This document shows positions 44,706 to 55,736 of a stretch of 64,000 bases of DNA, piece by piece. The translations under genes were made by a program, and so were the position numbers. The DNA is taken from the NCBI RefSeq assembly GCF_024758505.1, contig NZ_CP077970.1:3720001-3784000 (forward strand). The letters are read 5' to 3'. This DNA comes from Bradyrhizobium arachidis. GTDB lineage: Bacteria > Pseudomonadota > Alphaproteobacteria > Rhizobiales > Xanthobacteraceae. Under the pieces are notes generated by a model. It made no database searches. It was not told the DNA's origin and saw only the letters and a program-made list of their open reading frames with translations. Position 1 is the stretch's first letter. Every line of letters begins with the position of its first letter.

Positions 44706-45682
44706 TGGTGCGCGCCGTCGTTTGTCGTGCGCTCGGTGCGCCCGAGACCCTGCGGCTCGAGGAATTTCCGTCGCGGCCCTTGAGCCCGGGCGAGGTGCGC
44801 GTCGCGATCCGCGCTGCCGGTCTCAATTTCCCCGACGTGCTGATGGCGGCGGGCGAATACCAGCTCAAGCCGGAGTTGCCGTTCACGCCGGGCATGGAGG
44901 CCGCGGGCGATGTGACCGAGATCGGCGCGGAGGTGAAAGGCGTCTCTGTCGGCGACAAGATGATCGTCAAGATGCGGCACGGCGCCTTCACCGATGAAGC
45001 CGTCGTCATGCCGTCGCAGTTGACGTCGATGCCGTCGACCTTCGACTATGCGGAGGCCGCGACGTTTTTGGCCGGGCACGGCACCGCCTATCACGCGCTG
45101 ATCGACCGCGGCAAGGTCGAGCCCGGCGAGGTGTTGCTGGTGCACGGCGCCGGCGGCGGCGTCGGGCTTGCCGCGGTCGAGCTCGGCAAGATGCTGGGCG
45201 CCACCGTGATCGCGACCGCATCGAGCGATGAGAAGCTCGCGATCGCAAAGGCGCGCGGTGCCGATCATCTCGTGCGCTACGACAGGGAGCCGTTCCGCGA
45301 TGCCGTCAAGCGCATCACCGATGGCCGCGGCGCCGACGTCGTGTTCGATCCCGTCGGCGGCGAGGTCTTCGAGAACTCGATGCGCTGCATCGCCTGGGGC
45401 GCGCGTCTCCTGGTGATTGGCTTTACCGGCGGCATCGGCTCGGCGAAAACCAATCTCCTGCTGATCAAAGGCGCGAGCGTGCTCGGCGTGCGCGCCGGCG
45501 AAGCGGTGCGCAGGAATCCGGCGCGCGGCGAGGTCAGGCTGAAGGCGCTGCTCAATTGGGCGGAGGAGGGCAAGCTGCGCCCCAACGTCTCCCATCGTCT
45601 GCCGCTGCAAGATTACGCCAAGGCGATGCGGCTGCTGATCGACCGCAAGGCGATCGGCCGAGTCGCGCTGGTGATGGATTGA
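44705..45682 (+). CDS. NADPH:quinone oxidoreductase family (zinc-independent MDR)
   Basis: 325 residues. Seen: medium-chain reductase fold with SPGEVRVAIRAAGLNFPDVLMAAGEYQLKPELPFTPGMEAAGDV (QOR type, no zinc ligands), LVHGAGGGVGLAAVELGKMLGATVIATASS (NADPH Rossmann motif) and the C-terminal VSHRLPLQDYAKAMRLLIDRKAIGRVALV. Reduces quinones or activated double bonds with NADPH. Translationally coupled to the HCCA isomerase gene. Confidence 0.92.
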   Translation: MVRAVVCRALGAPETLRLEEFPSRPLSPGEVRVAIRAAGLNFPDVLMAAGEYQLKPELPFTPGMEAAGDVTEIGAEVKGVSVGDKMIVKMRHGAFTDEAVVMPSQLTSMPSTFDYAEAATFLAGHGTAYHALIDRGKVEPGEVLLVHGAGGGVGLAAVELGKMLGATVIATASSDEKLAIAKARGADHLVRYDREPFRDAVKRITDGRGADVVFDPVGGEVFENSMRCIAWGARLLVIGFTGGIGSAKTNLLLIKGASVLGVRAGEAVRRNPARGEVRLKALLNWAEEGKLRPNVSHRLPLQDYAKAMRLLIDRKAIGRVALVMD

Positions 45683-45697
45683 CGGTGCTGTGCCTTC

Positions 45698-45843
45698 GTA
45701 GGGTGGGTTAGCCCCGCGGATTGCGCGAAGCGCAATTCCGCTGGCGTAACCCACCTCTTTACTGTCCGCTTGGAGAGAGAAGTGGTGGGTTACGCCGTGC
45801 GGACTGCGCTTAGCGCGCAGCCGCGGGGCTAACCCACCCTACG
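45698..45843. repeat. Family C interspersed palindrome, copy 2
   Basis: GTAGGGTGGGTTAGCCCCGCGG... and its inverted end CCGCGGGGCTAACCCACCCTAC, with inner GGCGTAACCCACC / GGTGGGTTACGCC. Its last bases overlap the stop codon of the minus-strand hydrolase gene (45839), so insertion shaped that C-terminus. Confidence 0.87.
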
Positions 45844-46516
45844 ATCGCGAATGCGTCGGAAAGCGTCCATCCCGCAGGAAGCCGATCGTCGCCGCAATCG
45901 CTTCGTCATTTCGCATCAGCCACGGATGGGTTGCGTGGACCACCACGTGGTCGGTCATGCCATCTAGCTTCGTGTTCGCCACCGAGACGCGTCCGTCGTG
46001 GGGCCGCGGCAGCAACGCTCCAGTCACTGGATAGATCGAACGATCGCCGGCAATGATGCCGACGGGATAGTCGATTTGCGGCAGCAGCGCCGCGGTCGCG
46101 GCGTCGCGATGCGTGCCGAGTTGCTGTCCGGCCGGGCCGAAGAAGGTGCGGTAAGGGTACGAGTTCTTGAGGCGATCGGCGATCTCGCTGCCGCCGTTGG
46201 GCGTTCCCAGCATCACGACGCGCCCGAGATTTTGCACGCGGTGTCGCGCGAGATAGACGCGCGCCAGAAGTCCGCCCATGGAGTGGCAGACGAAATGCAC
46301 GGAGCCACCAAGCGCGCCGGCAAACAACTCGATCGCGGGGTGAATGTCCTCCGCGAGTTCCTCGAGCGCCTTGCGACGGCTGGCATAGTCGAGGTTGAGC
46401 GTTGCATAGCCGCCGTGCTCGATCGCAAGCTCCATCTTGCGAAACGAGCGCGCCGTCCGGCTGATCCCGTGCAGGAAGACGACGCCGTCCCGAGGCGTCG
46501 CCGACCCCACGCTCAC
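45839..46516 (-). CDS. Alpha/beta hydrolase (lipase/thioesterase-like)
   Basis: 225 residues. Seen: VVFLHGISRTARSFRKMELAIEHGGYATLNLDYASRR, nucleophile elbow CHSMGG (Ser ~77), LGTPNGGSE, and the final His region VVVHATHPWLM. The short size and HGISR oxyanion segment fit the PGAP1/lipase-like group. It starts in an ATGA overlap with the crotonase gene, so the two are coupled. Substrate unknown. Confidence 0.87.
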   Translation of the reverse strand: MSVGSATPRDGVVFLHGISRTARSFRKMELAIEHGGYATLNLDYASRRKALEELAEDIHPAIELFAGALGGSVHFVCHSMGGLLARVYLARHRVQNLGRVVMLGTPNGGSEIADRLKNSYPYRTFFGPAGQQLGTHRDAATAALLPQIDYPVGIIAGDRSIYPVTGALLPRPHDGRVSVANTKLDGMTDHVVVHATHPWLMRNDEAIAATIGFLRDGRFPTHSRS

Positions 46517-47403
46517 TTATAGTCCCGCTCGGTCCACCACGGGAAATAGTCGGGCATGTCGCTCGACACCTTGTTCTTGAACTGTGCGGGCCGCTTCTCC
46601 AGGAACGAGACGACGCCTTCCTTCACGTCGTCGGAGCGGCCCCGGGCATAGATGCCGCGGCTGTCGACCTTGTGGGCTTCCATCGGGTCGTCGGCGCCCA
46701 TCATGCGCCACATCATCTGGCGGATCAGCGCCACTGATACAGGCGCGGTCTTGGCGGCAAATTCCTTGGCGAGCGCGCGCGCGGTCGGCAGCAGATCATC
46801 GGGAGCCACGACCTTGCTGACGAGCCGGCCGGCAAGCGCCTCCTGCGCCGGGAAGACGCGACCCGAATAGCACCATTCCAGCGCCTGCGAGATGCCGACG
46901 ATGCGCGGCAGGAACCAGCTCGAGGCGGCCTCGGGCACGATGCCGCGCTGGGAGAACACGAAGCCGAAGCGCGCGGCGTCGGACGCGATGCGGATATCCA
47001 TCGCGAGCTGCATGGTGACGCCGATGCCGACCGCAGGACCGTTCACGGCCGCGATGACAGGCTTGAGGCACTTGAAGATTCGCAGCGTCACCTGGCCGCC
47101 GCCGTCGCGCACCTGCGGGTCGCTGTAGTCGACGGCGCCGCTCGCAAGCCGCTTCACCGGCCCGCGCCGCGCGTCACGGTCAAACGTGTTGGCGCCGGAG
47201 GAGAGGTCTGCGCCGGCGCAGAAGCCGCGGCCTGCACCGGTCACGATGATGGCGCGGACGTTGTCGTCCTTGTCGGCGGCGTCGAACGCGTCGATCAGCT
47301 CGGCTTGCATCTGTGCGTTGAAGGCGTTGAGCTTGTCGGGCCGGTTCAGCGTAATGGTGAGAATCTGATCGGCGACCTCGTATTTGATGGTCTCATACGC
47401 CAT
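46513..47403 (-). CDS. Enoyl-CoA hydratase/isomerase (crotonase) family protein
   Basis: 296 residues. Seen: ILTITLNRPDKLNAFNAQMQAELIDAFDAAD, the first oxyanion region VTGAGRGFCAGADLSS, VNGPAVGIGVTMQLAMDIRIAS with the second oxyanion Gly, and FGFVFSQRGIVPEAASSWFLPRIVG with Glu in the acid/base position region. This fits a hydratase or isomerase of fatty or aromatic acyl-CoA. Coupled to the downstream hydrolase gene; the amidase gene lies upstream across 150 bases that show no gene. Confidence 0.93.
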   Translation of the reverse strand: MAYETIKYEVADQILTITLNRPDKLNAFNAQMQAELIDAFDAADKDDNVRAIIVTGAGRGFCAGADLSSGANTFDRDARRGPVKRLASGAVDYSDPQVRDGGGQVTLRIFKCLKPVIAAVNGPAVGIGVTMQLAMDIRIASDAARFGFVFSQRGIVPEAASSWFLPRIVGISQALEWCYSGRVFPAQEALAGRLVSKVVAPDDLLPTARALAKEFAAKTAPVSVALIRQMMWRMMGADDPMEAHKVDSRGIYARGRSDDVKEGVVSFLEKRPAQFKNKVSSDMPDYFPWWTERDYK

Positions 47404-47555
47404 GGCGGGTTTCCTTCCTTGTCTTTATGAATTCTGTCATTGCCGGGCGGAGCCGTTTGAAGGACGGCGTCGCTTCCGCTCGCCTATGCCCGACAACCAT
47501 CCGTTCTGAGACGCATGGATGCGCGGGCAGAGCCCGCGCGACTTGTGCCTAGCCG

Positions 47556-48977
47556 CTACTTCTTCGGCGGGCTCGGCCACGGCCGCTGCGGCCCGCGCAG
47601 ACTCTCGAACGCCTTGGCCATGCCGAGCACGCCGATGTCATCGAAACGGCGCCCGACGATCTGCACGCCGATGGGAAAGCCCTTGGCGTCGTAGCCGCCG
47701 TTGATTGCGATCGCCGGGTTCTCCGACATATTCCACGGTACGGTATAGCAGATGTGCTCGAACGGCTTCATGGGATCGTTGACGGGCGAAGCAAACTCCG
47801 CCGGATAGTTCACGTTCGGCGCGGTCGGCGAGATCAGATAGTCGAGCTCGCAGAACAGCGTTTTTGCGGCCGCGCGGATCGCCATGGTCTGGTTAAAACC
47901 CCTGATGACGTCGACGCCGGAGAGCTTTGCACCCGACTCGCCCCATTTGAAGATGTAGGGCAGCACCTTGGCCTGCTCGTCGGGCGTGAGCTTTGAGAGG
48001 TCGTCCCACATCCGCGCGCGCCAAAAATTGTCGAGGCCGTCAAGCATCTCGCGCGTCAAAATGCCGTCGACTTCGGTGACGACGGCGCCCGCGGATTCGA
48101 ACGCCTTGGCGGCCTTCACCGCGACCTCGCGCACCGGCTTCTCCAGCGGTTGGCCGACGCCGAGATCGAGCATCAGGCCGATTCGCAGCTTGCGCGGCGA
48201 TTTTTCCAGTGCCTTCCAGTTGATGGTGTCGGCGGGCAGGCTCATGCCGTCGCGCCGGTCGGGCTTCGCGATCACGCTCATCATCAGCGCGCAATCATCC
48301 ACGGTGCGGGTCATCGGACCCGCGACCCGGCCCACATAGGGCGGATCGATCGGCACGCGGCCAAAGCTCGGCTTCAGGCCGACGAGACCGCACCATCCGG
48401 CCGGCAGCCGGATCGAGCCACCGATATCGGTGCCGAGATGCAGCGGGCCGTAGCCGGCCGCACCGGCAGCACCCGCGCCGGCGCTGGACCCGCCGGGATT
48501 TTTGGTGAGATCCCAGGGATTGCGGGCGAGCGCATGAAAACTCGAAAGCCCCGACGACAGCATGCCGTAATCGGGCATGGTGGTCTTGGCGAACAGGATC
48601 GCGCCGGCTTCGCGCAGGCGCGCAGCCGGCGGTGCATCCTTCTCGGCCGGCACCAGCTTGACGCTGGCGGCGCCCAGCGGCACCGGCGTGCCCTTGGTCG
48701 CGATGTTGTCCTTGATAGTCACAGGCACGCCGTCGAGTGGGCCGGACGGCTCGCCGCCGGACCAGCGCGCGGTTGAGGCCTTTGCGGCCGCGCGTGCGCC
48801 ATCGGGATCGAAGGCGTAGAGCGCCTTGAGCTGCGGCTCCCACACGGCGACATGCGCGAGCAGATCCTCCAGCACCTCGCTCGGCGAGAATTGCTTTGCG
48901 CGATAGCCCGCGATCAGATCGACCGCGGAGAGATCATGCAGGGAGGTGACGGCCTCCTCGGTGCGCGGCTTATGCAT
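47556..48977 (-). CDS. Amidase-signature family hydrolase
   Basis: 473 residues from Met 48977. Seen: the Ser-cisSer-Lys triad in LDGVPVTIKDNIATKG (Lys ~78), NPGGSSAGAGAAGAAGYGPLHLGTDIGGSIRLPAGWCGLVGLKPSFGRVP (both Ser), typical amidase length. Hydrolyses amides to acids plus ammonia or amine; member of the peptide/amide catabolic block. Its first codons overlap the stop of the M20 gene by 8 bases. Confidence 0.93.
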   Translation of the reverse strand: MHKPRTEEAVTSLHDLSAVDLIAGYRAKQFSPSEVLEDLLAHVAVWEPQLKALYAFDPDGARAAAKASTARWSGGEPSGPLDGVPVTIKDNIATKGTPVPLGAASVKLVPAEKDAPPAARLREAGAILFAKTTMPDYGMLSSGLSSFHALARNPWDLTKNPGGSSAGAGAAGAAGYGPLHLGTDIGGSIRLPAGWCGLVGLKPSFGRVPIDPPYVGRVAGPMTRTVDDCALMMSVIAKPDRRDGMSLPADTINWKALEKSPRKLRIGLMLDLGVGQPLEKPVREVAVKAAKAFESAGAVVTEVDGILTREMLDGLDNFWRARMWDDLSKLTPDEQAKVLPYIFKWGESGAKLSGVDVIRGFNQTMAIRAAAKTLFCELDYLISPTAPNVNYPAEFASPVNDPMKPFEHICYTVPWNMSENPAIAINGGYDAKGFPIGVQIVGRRFDDIGVLGMAKAFESLRGPQRPWPSPPKK

Positions 48978-50142
48978 GAGCTCCGACCGGCATGCGCGTT
49001 TCGATGATGCGGGCGAACATGCTGGCGCCGATCGGCAAGATCTTGTCGTCGAGCACGTAGCCGGGATTGTGCACGGGCACGGAGCCGTCATGCCCAACCC
49101 AGAAATAGGCGCCGGGAATGGTCTGCAGCATGTCGGCAAAATCCTCGCTGCCCATCTTGGGCTGCGTGCGGGTGATGACGTTGGCCGGGTTGACGACGGT
49201 GCGCGCGACGTCCTCGACCACCTTGGACTGCTCGACCTGGTTGACCAGCACGCCAAAGGTATCGCGAATGTCGGCCTCGATCTCGCACTGAAAGGCGCTC
49301 GCCACGCCGGCGCAGATCGCGCGCATGCGCTCGCGGATCAGCGCGCGGACCTCGTCGGAGAAGGCGCGCACGGTGCCGCAGAGATGCGCGTCACCGGGAA
49401 TGACGTTGTAGGCCGAGCCGGCATGGATCTGCGTGATCGAGACCACCGCAGCCTGCAGCGGATCGACGTTGCGGCTGACGATGGTCTGAATGGACTGCGC
49501 CAGCGTGGTCGCGATAACAACCGCGTCCTTGGAGCGCTCGGGCATCGCGCCATGCGCGCCATAGCCGCTGATGCGGAGATCGAAGAAGTCGGCGCCGGCC
49601 ATCGCCGGTCCGGGCAGGATGGCGATCTCGCCGTGATTGAGGTCGGGCGCGTTGTGGAGGCCGTAGAGCTCGTCGCAGGGAAACTTTTCGAACAGCCCGT
49701 CCTTGATCATCGCGCGCGCGCCGCCGAGGCCTTCCTCGGCCGGCTGGAAGATCAGGTGCACGGTGCCGTCGAAATTGCGGGTCTCGGCGAGGTAGCGTGC
49801 GGTGCCGAGCAGCATGGTGGTGTGGCCGTCATGGCCGCAGCCGTGGAAGCGGCCGGGAATGGTCGAGCGCCATTTCAGGTTTGTGTTCTCCTCCATCGGC
49901 AGCGCGTCCATGTCGGCGCGCAGGCCGATGCGCTTGCCGCTGGTACCGTTGCCCTTGATGACGCCGATCACGCCGGTGCCGCCGAGACCACGATGCACCT
50001 CGACGCCCCAGCTCTTCAGCTTGTCGGCGACGATGCCCGACGTGCGGACCTCCTCGAAGCCGATCTCGGGATGGGCGTGCAGGTCGCGGCGGATGGCGGT
50101 GAGTTCATCGGCGTAGCCGTCGATGCGATCGATGGTGGGCAT
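48970..50142 (-). CDS. M20 family amidohydrolase (hippurate hydrolase/aminoacylase type)
   Basis: 390 residues. Seen: RRDLHAHPEIGFEEVRTSGIVADKL, metal/catalytic residues in GRFHGCGHDGHTTMLLGTARYL, FQPAEEGLGGARAMI (Glu base), and the dimerisation/lid part with AHGAMPERSKDAVVIA; PKMGSEDFADML near the end. Removes acyl groups from N-acyl amino acids or similar. Overlaps the amidase start; 18 bases after the M81 gene. Confidence 0.94.
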   Translation of the reverse strand: MPTIDRIDGYADELTAIRRDLHAHPEIGFEEVRTSGIVADKLKSWGVEVHRGLGGTGVIGVIKGNGTSGKRIGLRADMDALPMEENTNLKWRSTIPGRFHGCGHDGHTTMLLGTARYLAETRNFDGTVHLIFQPAEEGLGGARAMIKDGLFEKFPCDELYGLHNAPDLNHGEIAILPGPAMAGADFFDLRISGYGAHGAMPERSKDAVVIATTLAQSIQTIVSRNVDPLQAAVVSITQIHAGSAYNVIPGDAHLCGTVRAFSDEVRALIRERMRAICAGVASAFQCEIEADIRDTFGVLVNQVEQSKVVEDVARTVVNPANVITRTQPKMGSEDFADMLQTIPGAYFWVGHDGSVPVHNPGYVLDDKILPIGASMFARIIETRMPVGAHA

Positions 50143-50160
50143 CTGGTTTCTTCTGTCCGG

Positions 50161-51666
50161 TTAGCGTGATGGGGGATTGAATACGGGGCCGTTCGGCTTG
50201 ATGCGGACGCCCGGACGCAACCTCGTCCAGGGCAGGGACGCGGTGTCGGCCGGCATCGCGCCGGGCGCGGCGCAGATCAGAAGCTTTGCGGCGATCGGCT
50301 CGAAATCGGCGCGGTAATGCACGGAACTCTTGTTGACGAGGATGGCCTGCTCGGTCGGCTCGATGCCGACATATCGGTACATCGCCTGATCGGCGAGCTG
50401 TGCCTTGTGCGAGCTCACGACGACGCGGACGTCGCCGATCCGCAAGGCGGCCGACGGGCCCATCTCCATCTCGCGGCCGCCATAATAGGGGCCGGGCGCG
50501 ACGAAGCGGCCATCGGACAATTTTTCGACGACGAAGGTCTCAGTGTAGGGAGCATCGCCGGGAATGCCGGACTTGCCGCCGAGCGACAAGGTGACGGTTG
50601 CACCGACACCGGCGGCGTGCGCGGCCTTCGCCGAGACCGGATCATAGATCACGCCGGTGGCCGCACTTGCCTTGTTGCGCACCAGCGCGCGCAACATGCC
50701 TGTGGTGTCGGAATCGCCGCCGGCGCCGGGATTGTCCTGAGTGTCGGCGATGATGATCGGCTTGCTCGCGTCCTTGGCGAGCTCCATCGCATGGCGCACG
50801 CCTTCGTCGGGCGACCAGATTTTTCCGTCAAAGTCGTCCTCGTGGCTTTCGATCAGCTTGACGATCGCATCTGCCGCGCGGTCGGCGTCCGCTTGCGTCA
50901 CGCCATAGGCGAACACGCTCGGACCGCAATCGCGGAAGTCGGCGGCAGGGAAGCCGGGTGCAAAGGAGAGGGTGGGGACCGCATCGCTCTCGAGCGCGGC
51001 GAGTGTTTCGTAGATGCCTTCGGTCGGCTGGTCGTTGGTGCATTGCCAACTGATCGGGATCAGGAACGGCAGTTGCCGGAACGCCTTTGCCAGGCGTTGT
51101 TTGGTGTTGAGCAACAACGCGAGATGCTTTGCCGAGGCACGGCCTGTCTCCGCCATGTCGACATGCGGATAGGTGCGATAGGCGATCAGCGCGTCCGCAT
51201 GCTCGACCATTTCGGGCGTGACGTTGGCGTGCAGATCGAGGCTGGCGACGAGCGGAACATCCTTGCCGATCACCTTGCGGACACGCGCGAGGATTTCGCC
51301 TTCGCCGTCGTCAAGATGCTCGGTGACCATGGCACCGTGGAGATCGAGATAGACGGCATCGAGCGGGCCGGCCGCCTTGATGCCGTCGACCATCACTTTC
51401 ACGATGCGCTCGAACGCATCCTCGGTGACATGGGCCGACGGGCTCGCGCCGCAGGCAATGGTCGGTATGAGTTCCCAGCCGTTGGCTTCGGCACTCTCGA
51501 CGAAACCGGCGAGCCCGACATTGATGCGGCGCATCACCTTCAGCACATCGGCGCCCTCAGTCATCGCCGGCCAGCCGCCGCCATGCTGGAAGTCGGCAAA
51601 TGTGGCCTTCGTCGGAGCGAAGGTGTTGGTCTCATGCAGGAAGCCGCCGACGGCGATGCGTGTCAT
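50161..51666 (-). CDS. M81 family metallopeptidase (MlrC-like)
   Basis: 501 residues. Seen: MTRIAVGGFLHETNTFAPTKATFADF, the zinc-site region VYLDLHGAMVTEHLDDGEGEILARVR (Asp/His), SLDLHANVTPEMVEHADALIAYRTYPHVDMAETG, and ADTQDNPGAGGDSDTTGMLRAL; C-terminal MlrC_C part. The family is named for MlrC of microcystin degraders, which cleaves a linear peptide product. Here, next to peptide transport and M20/amidase genes, a role in breaking down imported small peptides or amides is more likely than cyanotoxin use (inference). Confidence 0.92.
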   Translation of the reverse strand: MTRIAVGGFLHETNTFAPTKATFADFQHGGGWPAMTEGADVLKVMRRINVGLAGFVESAEANGWELIPTIACGASPSAHVTEDAFERIVKVMVDGIKAAGPLDAVYLDLHGAMVTEHLDDGEGEILARVRKVIGKDVPLVASLDLHANVTPEMVEHADALIAYRTYPHVDMAETGRASAKHLALLLNTKQRLAKAFRQLPFLIPISWQCTNDQPTEGIYETLAALESDAVPTLSFAPGFPAADFRDCGPSVFAYGVTQADADRAADAIVKLIESHEDDFDGKIWSPDEGVRHAMELAKDASKPIIIADTQDNPGAGGDSDTTGMLRALVRNKASAATGVIYDPVSAKAAHAAGVGATVTLSLGGKSGIPGDAPYTETFVVEKLSDGRFVAPGPYYGGREMEMGPSAALRIGDVRVVVSSHKAQLADQAMYRYVGIEPTEQAILVNKSSVHYRADFEPIAAKLLICAAPGAMPADTASLPWTRLRPGVRIKPNGPVFNPPSR

Positions 51667-51667
51667 T

Positions 51668-51697
51668 CAATCAGTCCAAAGCCAATCAGTCCAAAGC
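51668..51697. repeat. 15-bp tandem duplication upstream of the M81 gene
   Basis: CAATCAGTCCAAAGC occurs twice in direct tandem, immediately upstream of the M81 start codon (minus-strand gene), so it lies in the 5' untranslated or spacer region between the transporter and M81 genes. The second copy places identical sequence where a ribosome site would be expected. Confidence 0.7.
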
Positions 51698-51841
51698 GAT
51701 GTGTCGCGCGACGTTACCCGCCTTTGCGGCAAGAGCAAGCAAGGGACGCCATCGCGCCGCGCATGGCCTCAAGCCGTTTTGGGAATGGTGCTGGTACACG
51801 GTGCGTGTCGTGAGCGTAGTGATCCGCCAACCCCTCAGTGT

Positions 51842-51964
51842 CGTCCTGGCGAAAGCCAGGACCCATACCGCGAGGTCCATCGATTTTGTGCGGTGCGAGT
51901 CCCGGGCGACGAGTCGTCGCCAAAGCTCTCCCTGGGGTAATGGGTCCTGGCTTTCGCCAGGACG
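51842..51964. repeat. Family D interspersed palindrome
   Basis: CGTCCTGGCGAAAGCCAGGACCCAT at 51842 and its exact inverse ending at 51964 flank a ~70-base centre; each end also folds on itself (CCTGGCGAAAGCCAGG). It occupies most of the ~300-base gap between the M81 gene and the ABC ATPase gene, in which no protein gene is seen. Its end abuts the ATPase stop codon (51968). Confidence 0.88.
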
Positions 51965-51967
51965 ACG

Positions 51968-53626
<1,659 letters not shown>

Positions 53627-53629
53627 TGC

Positions 53630-54520
53630 TTACTTCCCGCTCTCGCGCTGCTTCATGCGTGGATCAAGCGCGTCGCGCGCGGCGTCGCCGATCAGGTTGA
53701 TGCTGAGGATGGCGATCGACAGCAACAGGCCGGGCCAGAAGATCAGCGACGGCTTGATCTGGAAGAACTGGCGTCCCTCGGCCATGATATTGCCCCAGGT
53801 CGGCGTTTCCGGCGAGATGCCGGCGCCGAGGAAGGAGAGGATGGCCTCGGTGAGGATCGCCGATGCACAGACATAGGTGCCTTGCACGATCAGCGGCGCA
53901 ATCGTGTTCGGCATCAGATGCCGCACCATGATCTTCGGCAGGCTTGAGCCGACCGAGATCGCCGCTTCCACATAAGGCTCTTCGCGCGCCGACAACACGA
54001 CGGAGCGGACGAGGCGCGCGACGCGCGGGATTTCGGGGATGGTGATCGCGACCATCACGGTCCAGATGCTGGCGCCGGACAGCGACACGACGGCGATTGC
54101 GAGCAGAATGCTCGGCATCGCCATCAACCCGTCCATCACCCGCATCATGACCGCGTCGACCAGCTTGAAAAAGCCGGAGACGAGGCCGATGGCGAGGCCA
54201 ATCGCGACCGACAGGATGGCGCAGCCGATACCGATCAAGAGCGAAATGCGGCCGCCATAGATCACACGGGACAGGAGGTCGCGCCCAAAGGCGTCTGTGC
54301 CGAGCAGGAACTGCGCGGAGGCCGGCTTCAGCCGTTGCGAGGGCGCCAGCAGGATCGGGTCGTGCGGCGCGATCAGCGGGGCAAGGATCGACGCGAGGAT
54401 GATCAGGCTGAGGCAGACCGTTGCTGTCGCGATGATCGGCGTCGACGTCAGGAAGCCGAAGCGCGGACGCAGCGGCGTCGTGATCGGGATTGACGGTTCG
54501 GGTAGGGTTGCGATGGACAT
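53630..54520 (-). CDS. Dipeptide/oligopeptide ABC transporter permease (DppC-like)
   Basis: 296 residues. Seen: N-terminal membrane helix (~33-53), LLGTDAFGRDLLSRVIYGGRISLLIG, and the EAA loop region EEPYVEAAISVGSSLPKIMVRHLMPNTIAPLIV contacting the ATPase; six helices. Inner membrane channel subunit for peptides or related amides. Operon: DppB-like, DppC-like, fused ATPase. Confidence 0.94.
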   Translation of the reverse strand: MSIATLPEPSIPITTPLRPRFGFLTSTPIIATATVCLSLIILASILAPLIAPHDPILLAPSQRLKPASAQFLLGTDAFGRDLLSRVIYGGRISLLIGIGCAILSVAIGLAIGLVSGFFKLVDAVMMRVMDGLMAMPSILLAIAVVSLSGASIWTVMVAITIPEIPRVARLVRSVVLSAREEPYVEAAISVGSSLPKIMVRHLMPNTIAPLIVQGTYVCASAILTEAILSFLGAGISPETPTWGNIMAEGRQFFQIKPSLIFWPGLLLSIAILSINLIGDAARDALDPRMKQRESGK

Positions 54521-54534
54521 GTCTGAACCCTTCC

Positions 54535-55476
54535 TTAGTACCGGATACGCGGATCGAGCAGCGTATAGGCGACGTCGATCAGGAGATTGACGGTGACGTA
54601 AACCAGCGAGGTCAGAAGGATCATCGCCTGGATCACCGGATAGTCGCGCGCCAGCACCGCATCCACCGTGAGGCGGCCGATGCCGGGAATGTTGAACACG
54701 CTTTCGGTGACGACCACGCCGGAGATCAGCAGCGCAAAGCCGGTGCCGATCACGGTGATGACGGGCACGGCGGCGTTGCGCAGCGCGTGCCGCAGCAGCA
54801 CGGCGGTCTCGTTGATGCCCTTGGCGCGCGCGGTGCGGACATAGTCCTCACCGAGCACGTCCAGCATCGCCGCGCGCGTCATGCGCGCGATCAGCGCGAT
54901 ATAGATGAAGGACAGCGCACAGGTCGGCAGCACGATGCGCTCGAAGAACGGTCCAAAGCCGTTGAAGATGCTGCGGAAGCCCTGCACCGGCACCCAGCGC
55001 AGGTCGATCGCAAAGAGCTGGATCAGGACATAGCCGACCACGAATACCGGCACCGAGAAGCCGAGCACGGAAAGACCCATCACGAAGCGGTCGATCCAGG
55101 TGCCGTGCTTCCAGGCCGCAATCACCCCCAAGGGAACGGCTACGACGACCGCAAGGATGATGGTGCACAGCGCGAGCGAAATCGACGGCTCGACGCGCTG
55201 GCTGATCATCTTCAGCACCGGCAAATTGGAGATCAGCGACGTGCCGAGATCGCCATGCAGCAGCCGGTTCAGCCAGGTGATGAACTGCACGATCAAGGGC
55301 TCGTTGAGGCCGAGCGTCTCGCGGATACGCTCGAGCCGTTCCGGCGTCGCGTTGTCGCCGGCGAGGATCGCGGCGGGGTCGCCCGGGGTGAGCCGGAGCA
55401 GGAGGAAGACAAACAGCGCCACCACGCCCATCACGGGCACGGCGGCGAAGATTCGGCGAACGAGATATCCCAGCAA
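54535..55476 (-). CDS. Dipeptide/oligopeptide ABC transporter permease (DppB-like)
   Basis: 313 residues. Seen: MLGYLVRRIFAAVPVMGVVALFVFLLLRLTPGDPAAILAG, the binding-protein-dependent permease core and EAA-type region DYVRTARAKGINETAVLLRHALRNAAVPVITVIG, VVTESVFNIPGIGRLTVDAV. First gene of the transporter operon, 14 bases before the DppC-like gene. The solute-binding protein is probably that encoded at 57141. Confidence 0.94.
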   Translation of the reverse strand: MLGYLVRRIFAAVPVMGVVALFVFLLLRLTPGDPAAILAGDNATPERLERIRETLGLNEPLIVQFITWLNRLLHGDLGTSLISNLPVLKMISQRVEPSISLALCTIILAVVVAVPLGVIAAWKHGTWIDRFVMGLSVLGFSVPVFVVGYVLIQLFAIDLRWVPVQGFRSIFNGFGPFFERIVLPTCALSFIYIALIARMTRAAMLDVLGEDYVRTARAKGINETAVLLRHALRNAAVPVITVIGTGFALLISGVVVTESVFNIPGIGRLTVDAVLARDYPVIQAMILLTSLVYVTVNLLIDVAYTLLDPRIRY

Positions 55477-55625
55477 GTTGGATCCGTCAGATTAGAGTCA
55501 AATCGGCGGTGATGCCGTCGGCAGGCTGCCACGAGCCTAACATTTCAGCAATTCCCGTGCCATTGCGGCCGTCGTTTTTGCGATGCAGCCAACACGTTTT
55601 GCGCGCTGCGGCTGTCTCTCACGCT

Positions 55626-55727
55626 GTCATTCCGGGGCGATGCGAAGCATCGAACCCGGAATCTCGAGATTCCACAATTCGCAATCGCGAATTGGGGTTC
55701 GGCTCTGCGAGCCGCCCCGGAATGACG
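55626..55727. repeat. Family A' interspersed palindrome, copy 2
   Basis: Same architecture as 41328-41429: GTCATTCCGGGGCG...CTCGAGATTCC, a central small palindrome (CAATTCGCAATCGCGAATTG), GGTTCGGCTC...GCCGCCCCGGAATGACG. It lies between the DppB-like gene start and the 3' end of the M20 peptidase gene. Confidence 0.85.
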
Positions 55728-55736
55728 GCTTCGCCT